Assembly: GCF_902167145.1 (NCBI RefSeq)
Contig: NC_050098.1
Span: 10,188,501-10,252,500, forward strand
Reading direction: 5' to 3'
DNA: 64,000 nucleotides
Source of the DNA: Zea mays
Lineage: Eukaryota > Streptophyta > Magnoliopsida > Poales > Poaceae
The notes beneath the pieces were generated by a model. That model had not been told where the DNA came from and ran no database searches. It was given only the letters and a program-made list of their open reading frames with translations. The position numbers and the translations under genes are program-made. This document shows, in pieces, positions 56,871 through 64,000 of the stretch (positions are counted from its first letter, which is position 1; each line of letters opens with the position of its first letter).

Positions 56871-58139
56871 TTTTCGCACCCAGCAGTGGAATCCACGATT
56901 TGATCGATGCGAGGCAGAGGGTAGGGAACTTTCGGACATGCTTTGTTTAGACCGGTGTAGTCTACACACATCCGCCATTTTCCTCATTTCTTTTTCACAA
57001 GCACAGGGTTGGCTAACCATTCGGGATGGAATAACTCTTTGATGAACCCTGCAGCCATTAGCTTGTGGATCTCCTCGCCTATGTCTCTGCGCTTTTCTTC
57101 GTCGAATCGGCGCAGAGGCTGCTTCACGGGTCGGGCTCCAGCTCGGATATCCAGTGAGTGCTCAGCGACTTCCCTCGGTATGCCCGACATGTCCGAGGGA
57201 CTCCACGCAAAAACCTCGACGTTTGCGCGGAGAAAGACGACGAGCACTGCTTCCTATTTGGGGTCGATCTCGGAGCCGATCCGGATCTGCTTGGAGGCGT
57301 CGTTGCTGGGGTCGAGAGGGATAGACTTAACCGCCTCTGCTGGTTCGAAGTTGTCGGCGTGGCGCTTCGCATGGCACCTCCTTGGAGAGGGTTTCCATGT
57401 CGGCGATGAGGGCCTCGGATTTGGCGAGGGTCTCGGCGTACTCCACGCACTCCACGTCGCATTCGTACGCGTGTCGGTACGTGGGGCCGACGGTGATGAC
57501 CCCGTTGGGGCCTGACATCTTGAGCTTGAGGTAGGTGTAGTTGGGGACGGCCATGAACTTGGCGTAACATGGTCTCCCCAGCACTGCGTGGTAGGTTCCT
57601 CGGAACCTGACCACCTCGAACGTGAGGGTTTCCTTTCGGAAGTTGGACGGAGTCCCGAAGCAGACGGGCAGATCGAGTTGTCCAAGGGGCTGGACGCGCT
57701 TCCCAGGAATGATCCCATGAAAGGGCGCCGCGCCGGCCTGGATCGAGGACAGATCGATCTGCAGGAGCCCGAGGGTGTCGGCGTAGATGATGTTGAGGCT
57801 GCTGCCTCCATCCATGAGGACCTTGGTAAGCCTGACGTTGCCAATGACGTGATCAACAACGAGCGGGTACTTCCCCGGGCTCGGCATGCGGTCGGGGTGG
57901 TCGTCTTGGTCGAAGGTGATGGGCTTGTCGGACCAGTCTAGATAGACTGGTGCCGCCACCTTTATCGAGCAGACCTCTCGGCACTCTTGCTTGCGGTGCC
58001 GAGCCGAGGCGTTTGCCACCCACCCACCGTAGATCATGAAGCAGTCATGCACATCGGGGAACTCCTCTGCCTTGTGAGCTTCCCTCTTGTCATCATCGGG
58101 GGCCCTGCCACCTTCCGCCGGTGGCCCGGCCTTGTGGAA
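56871..58139 (-). pseudogene. Protease and start of RT of element A, decayed
   Basis: Upstream of the C insertion the minus strand encodes an aspartic-protease-like part (LMDGGSSLNIIYADTL near 57800) and then, in another frame, the region before RT (VFAWSPSDMSGIPR, EWLANPVLVKKK) and the first RT residues (KWRMCVDYTGLNKACPK). Defects: a frame change near 57375, TAG at 57256-57254 and TGA at 56986-56984. The RT continues beyond element C at 48207. Confidence 0.8.
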
Positions 58140-60500
58140 CTAGCGCCGAAGCATGACGCACTCCTCAAGGGTGTGCTTGACGGGACCCTGGTGATAGGGG
58201 CACGACTCCTTGAGCATCTTGTCGAACAAGTTGGCGCCTCCGGGAGGTTTCCGAGGGTTCTTGTGCTCAGCGGCGGCGACAAGGTCTGCGTCGGAGGCGT
58301 CGCATTTCGCTTGCGACTTCTTCTTGCCCTTCTTCCTCGTGCCGCACTGAGCGGACGCTTCGGGGGCGTCATCTAGCTGGCGCCCCTGAGGCTGCTTGTC
58401 CTTCCGGAAGATGGCCTCGACCGCCTCCTGGCCAGAGGCGAACTTGGTGGCGATGTCCATCAGCTCGCTCGCCCTGGTGGGAGTCTTGTGACCCAACTTG
58501 CTCACCAGGTCGCGGCAAGTGGTGCCTGCGAGGAACGCACCGATGACATCGAAGTCGGTGACGTTGGGCAGCTCGGTGCGCTGCTTCGAAAATCGCCAGA
58601 TGTAGTCCCGCAGGGATTCTCCCGGCTGCTGGCGGCAGCTTCAGAGATCCCAGGAGTTCCCAGGGCGCACGTATGTGCACTGGAAGTTGCCGGCGAAGGC
58701 TTTGACCAGGTCGTCCCAGTTGGAGATCTGCACAGGAGGCAGATGCTCCAGCCAGGCTCGGGCGGCGTCGGAGAGGAACATGGGGAGGTTGCGGATGATG
58801 AGGTTGTCATTGTCCGTTCCACCCAGCTGGCAGGCCAGCCGGTAGTCTGCGAGCCACAGTTCAAGCCTCGTTTCCCCTGAGTACTTGGTGATGGTAGTCG
58901 GGCCCGGAACTAGGTCGGGAACGGTGCCCGTCGTATGGCCCGGCTGAAAGCTTGCGGACCGGGTGGTTCGGGCGAAGGGCTCCGATCCTCCCCGCTGTCG
59001 TAGCGTCCCCCACGCCTGGGGTGGTAGCCTCGGCGCACCCTCTCGTCGAGGTGGGCTTGACGGTCGTGGCGATGGTGCTCGTTGCCGAGGCGGCCTGGGG
59101 CCGCAGGCGCTGTGTCCCACGTGCGCCCGGTGTGGACCGAGGCCTCCCGCATGAATCGGGAAGTTGCGGCACGATGCTCTGTGGGTATCCCTGCCTTCGG
59201 GAGGCAGAGCTTTCGGCCCGTCGGACCGCGGCATCCTCCAGGAGATTCATGAGTTCTCCCTGGATACGCCGCCCCTCAGTGGTGGATGGTTCTGGCATCG
59301 CTCGGAGCAGTATTGCTGCTGCTGCCAGGTTCTGGCCGACCCCACTGGAAGTCGGGGCAGCCTTGCCCTGGCATCGTCGGCGATACGACGCTGGACATCC
59401 TGGGCCAGATGACACACTTCTCCGGCCGGTGCTCAGCCTGCCCGCTCCTGCCCGATGTTCTGCCGGAGCTGCACAAGTTGTCCTGCTTCCTCGTCGAGCC
59501 TAGCCTGCATCTCACGGATTTGCTCGAGCTGTGTGTCCTGACCCCTCGCAGGGACTGGGACCATAGCTAGCTCCCGAAGGATGTCAACGCGAGGCGCAGG
59601 CCTAGAGGGATCACCGTCCTCCGGCATACCAAGGTGGTTGCCTTCGTCGAGACCCTCTAGATCGACGTGGAAACATTCGTGACTTGGGCCACAGTCCTCG
59701 TCGCCGAGGCTGTGGCTATCATCGGAGCAATCGGAGAGTCAGTAGTCACATGCGGTCATGAAGTCCCGCATGGCTCTAGAGTTACCGTGCCCGGAGAAAT
59801 CCTAACCAGAGTCGGGCTCGTCGTCTTCCTTGGAACCCGGGGGCCCGTAGGTCGAGACGGACGTCAATCTGTCCCAGGTTGACCACATATGGTACCCCGG
59901 GAGGTTTGGATATGCCTTTATGAAAGTGTCCACCGAAGCGGGGTCGCTTGGTGGGTCGAAGCTGAATCTAAAAGGCACTGGATGGGAAACGGACGGTACC
60001 TCTTGATTAACGGACGGTGACGGAGTCATGTCGGGGACAGACTGCACCGTTATCTCAGGTACAAGGCTGACGCCCAGCAAGTCCTGCGCGAGCGTGCTGG
60101 CGTCGCCCGTCGTATGCTTGGGGTTGGCGTGTTGTGGGGAAACGACGCTCGTCTTCGTCTCAGGCGCGAGGTCAACGCCCAACGTATCCCCTGTTGGGGT
60201 GCCGATGTCGTCGACTCGCTCGACAGTCGACGAGGTGCCGCCTCCTGCTTGGCCATGCCTGCCCTGTCTCTTCCTCTGTCGGCGGGGAAGGTGACAGGAC
60301 AGACCCGGATGTCGCTCTTCCGCCATGTGGGGAAGACGTCGCCGATTCCGCCGCCGGCGGGCGGGCTGACGGCCGCCATTGTCGTTGTCGCGCGGCGAAG
60401 GAAAGAGTATCATGTCATAGCTGCCGTCGAGGGACATGAACTCGAGACTCCCGAAACGGAGCTTCGTCCCGAGTTGAAGAGGTTGCTGGAGACTCCCCAT
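58140..60500 (-). pseudogene. Gag of element A, decayed
   Basis: It starts at ATG 60500 (MGSLQQPLQLG), about 60 bases inside the 5' LTR. An acidic, Pro/Ser-rich N-terminal half is followed by a Gln/Glu helix (QLEQIREMQARLDEEAGQL). The capsid-like core is readable from about 58970 to 58200: YSGETRLELWLADYRLACQL, AARAWLEHLPP and SELMDIATKFASGQEA, then CPYHQGPVKHTLEEC. Frame changes between about 59500 and 59230, a stop after 59802, TGA at 58643-58641 and TAG at 58142-58140 disable it. Assignment rests on position and the core motifs. Confidence 0.75.
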
Positions 60501-60540
60501 CTGGAGCTTGATGCGAAGCTGTTCGTCAACACGCAGCAGG

Positions 60541-60560
60541 CCCCTACCTGGCGCGCCAAC
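60541..60560 (-). other. Primer-binding site of element A
   Basis: Minus-strand TTGGCGCGCCAGGTAGGGG directly follows the 5' LTR. It is shared with element X apart from the first base. The tRNA is not assigned. Confidence 0.6.
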
Positions 60561-61998
60561 TGTCGGCGTTTCGACCCCGGGGAGTCCCTAGACCGACGAG
60601 TAAATTGTCGCTGCGTGTCCCAGCCCAGATGGGTCGGCGCGAGACGGAGACACAAGGGGGGGAAAACAGTGAGGGGAAACCCGCGGTCTCGTGTTGTCCT
60701 GCGCCCAGGGCGGATGCGCTTGCAGTAGGGGGTTACAAGCGCTCGCAAGGGGGAGAGAGAGACAGGGGCGTTAGGCTGCCCGTTCTCCCACGCGGCCACC
60801 TCCTTCGTATGAGAGCCCTGGACCTTCCTTTTATAGACGTAAGGAGAGGGTCCAGGTGTACAACGGGGGGTGTAGCAGTGTGCTAACGTGTCTAGCAGAG
60901 AGGAGCTAGAGCCCTATGTACGTGCCGACGTGGCTGTCGGAGAGGTGTTGGAGCCCTGTTCATGTGGCGTCGTGGCCGTCGGAGGAGTGCTTGAGCCCTG
61001 TAGAAGCACAGCTGTCGGGGCTGTCGGATCCTTGATGACGTATCCTTGCTTCCGTAGGGGGCTGAGAACCACTGTTGTCATGGAGCACGCGGGGTGCCAT
61101 CATTACTTGTTTTACCGGGGCGAGCCAGATGGGACACCGGTCTTGTTTCCCGTAGCCTGGGCTAGCTAGGGGTAGGGTAATGATGGCCTCCCCTTGTGGC
61201 GTGGTCGGCCCGAGCGAGGTGGTGACTCCTCCGAGGTCGAGGTCGAGTCCGAGCCCTGGGGTCGGGCGAGGCGGAGACCTTCTTCCGAAGTCGAGGTCGA
61301 GTCCGAGCCCTGGGGTCGGGCGAGGTGGAGACCGTCTTCCAAAGTCGAGGTCGAGTCTGAGCCCTGGGGTCGGGCGAGGCGGAGATCGTCGTCTGAGGCG
61401 AGGTCGAGTCCGAGCCCAAGGGTCGAGCGAGGCGGAGATCATCGTCCGAGTTGAGGTCGAGTCCGAGCCCGGGGGTCGGGCGAGGCGGAGATTCCTATGG
61501 CGCCCAAGGCTGGGCTTGGTTGCTGTCAGCCTCACCCTGGCGGGTGGCACAGCAGTCGGAGCAGCGCAGGCGGCGCTGTTTTCCTGTCAGGTCAGTCAGT
61601 GGAGGGGCGAAGTGACTGCGGTCACTTCAGCCTTGTCGACTGGAAAGCGCGCGTCAGGATAAGATGTCAAGCGATCCTTGCATTGAATGCTCCTGCGATC
61701 CGGTCGGCGGGCGAGGCGATGTGGCCAAGGTTTCTTCTCTGTGAAGCCTACTCGAGCTGGGCCTCAGGCGAGTCGAAGGTGCGCCCGTTGCTTGAGGAGA
61801 CCCTCGGGCGAGGTGTGAATCTTCCTTGGTCTTCTGTTCCTGCCCGAGGCTGGGCTCGGGCGAGGCGAGATCGAGTCCCTTGAGTGGGCGGAGCCTTAAC
61901 CGGAATTGCGCCCATCAGGCCTTTGCAGCTTTGTGCTGATGGGGGTTACCAGCTAAGATTAGGAGCCTTGGGGGTACCCCTAATTACGGTCCCCGACA
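60561..61998 (-). repeat. 5' LTR of element A (1438 bp)
   Basis: Minus-strand ends TGTCGGGGACC ... AACGCCGACA. The tandem array at about 61225-61492 has one more unit of about 50 bp than the partner LTR. TATA-like CTATAAAAGG at 60837-60828. Confidence 0.9.
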
Positions 61999-62003
61999 AG
62001 TAC

Positions 62004-62339
62004 ACCCTTAGAAGCCAATGAACCATCACTCCTTCTAAAGACAAACACATCTACATTGGTAAATAAGCAATTGTAACCCATATTACATAATTGACTAACG
62101 GACAACAAGTTATACCCGAGCGATTCAACTAAAAACACATTAGATATGGAATGCTCGGATGAAATAGCTATCTTTCCTAGTCCTTTAACCTTGCCCTGAT
62201 TCCCATCACCGAATATGATTGAGTCTTGGGAATCTTTGTTCTTGACGTAGGAGGTGAACATCTTCTTCTCCCCCGTCATGTGGTTTGTGCATCCGTTGTC
62301 GATAATCCAGCTTGAGCCCCCGGATGCATAAACCTGCAA
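62004..62339 (-). pseudogene. Protease segment of the B pol, upstream of the A insertion
   Basis: Minus-strand frame with SSWIIDNGCTNHMTG, the active-site neighbourhood of a Copia aspartic protease (here DNG rather than the more usual DSG), and NVFLVESLGYNLLSVSQLC. It continues in frame across the A element into 38950. A TAA at 62348-62346 separates it from gag in the same frame. Confidence 0.85.
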
Positions 62340-62345
62340 GGCAAA

Positions 62346-64000
62346 TTAGGATTGGGTTTTAGGTACCCAACTCTTGTTGGGTCCTACAAGGTTAGTAACA
62401 ATAGCCTTAGGGACCCAAATGCAAGTTTTATCTCCCTTGCATTTTGCCCCCAATTTCCTAGCAACCACTTTCTTATTTTTACATGAAAGTACAAAATCAG
62501 TGTTGCAGGCATGAAAAACAGTAGCAGATTTATTTTGCATTTTCTTAGGTACATGATGAACAACATTGTTCCTAGGCATATTTCTACCATGCACAAAGGA
62601 AGAACTTGAACCAAACATGGCATGTGAATCATAAGCATTAAAACTCCTATTAGGATGAGCATTCCTAGAAAATTTTCTATCATAAGTAAATGCATGATTC
62701 TTTTGACTACTACTAGCCATAGGAGGCTTCCCTTTTTCCTTGTTGAAAATGGGAGCCCTTTGGCTTGTTAAGCTCTTGGCTTCCCTCTTAAAGCCAAGCC
62801 CATCCTTAATTGAGGGGTGTCTACCAACAGTGTAGGCATCCCTAGCAAATTTTAGTTTATCAAAGTCATTTTTGCTAGTCTTAAGTTGGGCATTAATACT
62901 AGCCACTTCATCATTTAATCTAGTAATGGAAATTAAATGTTCACTACAAGCATCAACATTAAAATCCTTACACCTATTGCAAATCACAACATGCTCTACA
63001 CAAGAATTAGATTTATTTGCTACTTCTAGCTTAGCATTTAAATCATCATTAATACTCCTTAAGCTAGCCACAGTCTCATGACAAGTAGATAATTCACAAG
63101 AAAGCATTTCATTCCTTTTAACTTCTAAAGCAAGAGACTTTTGCACATTTACAAATTTATCATGATCTTCATATAAAAGATCCTCTTGCTTTTCTAAAAG
63201 TCTGTTCTTTTCATTGAGAGCATCAATCAATTTATTGATCTTTTCTACTTTTGCTCTATCTAATCCTTTGAACAGGCTAGTGTAATCAATTTCATCATCA
63301 CTAGAGTCATCATCACTAGAAGTAGAGTACTTAGGAGTTTCTCTAGTGTTTACCTTCTTTTTTTTGCCATTAGACAAGTATGGCGCTCGTTGGGGAAGAG
63401 CGACGACTTGTTGAAGGCTGAGGCAGCGGGTCCTTTATCGTCGGAGTCAGACGAAGAGCAATCCGAATCCCACTCCTTGCCGAGGTGAGCCTCGCCCTTT
63501 GCCTTCTTGTAAGACTTCTTTTTCTCCCTCTTCTCGCCTTTTTCTTATCCCTGGTCACTATCATTATCGGGACAGTTAGCAATAAAGTGACCAGTCTTAC
63601 CACATTTGAAGCAGGAGCGCTTTCCCTTCGTCTTGCTCTTGTTGGGATGCTCCTTGCGACCCTTTAGCGCCGTCTTGAAGCGCTTAATGATGAGGGCTAT
63701 TTCTTCCTCGTTAAGCCCAGCCGCCTCAACTTGCGCCACCTTGCTAGGTAGCGCCTCCCTGCTACTTGTTGCTTTGAGAGCAACGATTTGAGGCTCGTGG
63801 ATCGGCATTGGGTCATTCAATGCCTCATCAACATATCTTGCCTCCTTAATCATCATTCGTCCGCTTACAAACTTTCCGAGTATTTCCTCGGGCGTCATCT
63901 TGGTGTACCTAGGATTTTCACGAATAGAGTTTACAAGATGAGGATCAAGGATAGTGAAGGACCTTAGCATAAGCCGGACAACGTCGTGGTCCGTCCATCT
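62346..64000 (-). pseudogene. Gag of element B, N-terminus beyond the window
   Basis: Minus-strand gag of a Ji/Opie-like Sirevirus. It includes a UBN2-like end with EEILGKFVSGRMMIKEARYV, one CCHC knuckle CFKCGKTGHFIANC near 63580, an acidic stretch, a long coiled-coil region (63250-62880) and the end WVPKTQS at TAA 62348-62346. Damage: TAA at 63547-63545, and a frameshift in the run of eight A near 63361-63368, after which the frame changes. The closing WVPK motif matches the gag of element C. Confidence 0.85.

Larger units (their letters stand above)
38951..61998 (-). mobile_element. Element A: Tat-lineage Ty3/Gypsy (Huck-like) carrying an antisense gene
   Basis: Minus-strand element with LTRs at 38951-40339 and 60561-61998 and a perfect 5-bp duplication AGTAC (38946-38950, 61999-62003). 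Without the nested element C it is about 14.4 kb: decayed gag, protease, RT, dual RNase H and integrase, then a 5-kb 3' region with a spliced-looking gene on the opposite strand. LTRs and pol match element Y. It sits in the pol of B and is itself split by C in RT. Its LTRs differ visibly more than those of C or D, which fits the nesting order. Confidence 0.92.
33949..64000 (-). mobile_element. Element B: Sirevirus-type Ty1/Copia (Ji/Opie-like), split by A
   Basis: Minus-strand Copia with its 3' LTR at 33949-35294, a 3' region with several polypurine tracts, pol at 36083-38950 continued at 62004-62339, and gag from 62346 past the right edge. Element A is inserted at AGTAC (38946-38950 and 61999-62003), and B coding sequence joins correctly across it. 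Domain order (integrase before RT), repeated polypurine tracts and LTR palindromes fit Sireviruses; the residues recall maize Ji/Opie. Two stops in RNase H, one in gag and one frameshift make this copy defective. The 5' LTR is outside. Confidence 0.88.

Overview
The window looks like maize (Zea mays or a close teosinte). It is almost entirely nested LTR retrotransposons of the kinds that dominate maize intergenic DNA: Tat-lineage Gypsy with LTRs of about 1.4-1.6 kb that start TGTCGGGGACC, a chromodomain Gypsy of the Del/Tekay type, and Sirevirus-type Copia with CACCGGAC/GTCCGGTG palindromes. Tourist- and Stowaway-like MITEs and one low-copy plant gene sit among them. Nothing prokaryotic is present. 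Family names (Huck, Cinful-Zeon, Tekay, Ji/Opie) are recognised from memory and were not searched.

Left nest (1-21701). Element Y, a plus-strand Tat/Huck-like Gypsy, enters the window in mid reverse transcriptase at 1748. It runs through a pol with two premature stops (to 4552) and a 4.15-kb 3' region, and ends with its 3' LTR (8706-9572 plus 21004-21701). Two elements interrupt it. Element X (minus strand; 1-1747; gag running off the left edge plus a 629-bp 5' LTR) sits inside the RT of Y. Element D, a complete 11.4-kb chromodomain Gypsy (9573-21003), sits inside the 3' LTR of Y.

Middle, lower-copy DNA (21702-33948). The last two exons of an ISS1/VAS1-like aminotransferase (22171-22876) lie about 470 bp beyond element Y; the upstream exons are not in the window. 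Around it are Tourist-like MITEs, a MITE with an 8-bp target duplication, a 3.5-kb hAT transposon with a seemingly intact two-exon transposase and a perfect 8-bp duplication (25390-28917), a Stowaway-like MITE (29781-30111), and several kilobases in which no gene is recognised.

Right nest (33949-64000). Element B, a Ji/Opie-like Sirevirus on the minus strand, has its 3' LTR at 33949-35294 and runs off the right edge. Its pol is split by element A (38951-61998, duplication AGTAC), a minus-strand Tat/Huck-like Gypsy of the same family as Y. Between pol and its 3' LTR, A carries a spliced-looking gene on the opposite strand. The RT of A is split in turn by element C (48208-56870), an 8.7-kb Sirevirus-like element that encodes gag only. 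The order is B, then A, then C. The coding defects are mostly single C-to-T type changes, as expected of methylated, silenced elements; D and C have nearly identical LTRs and are the youngest.
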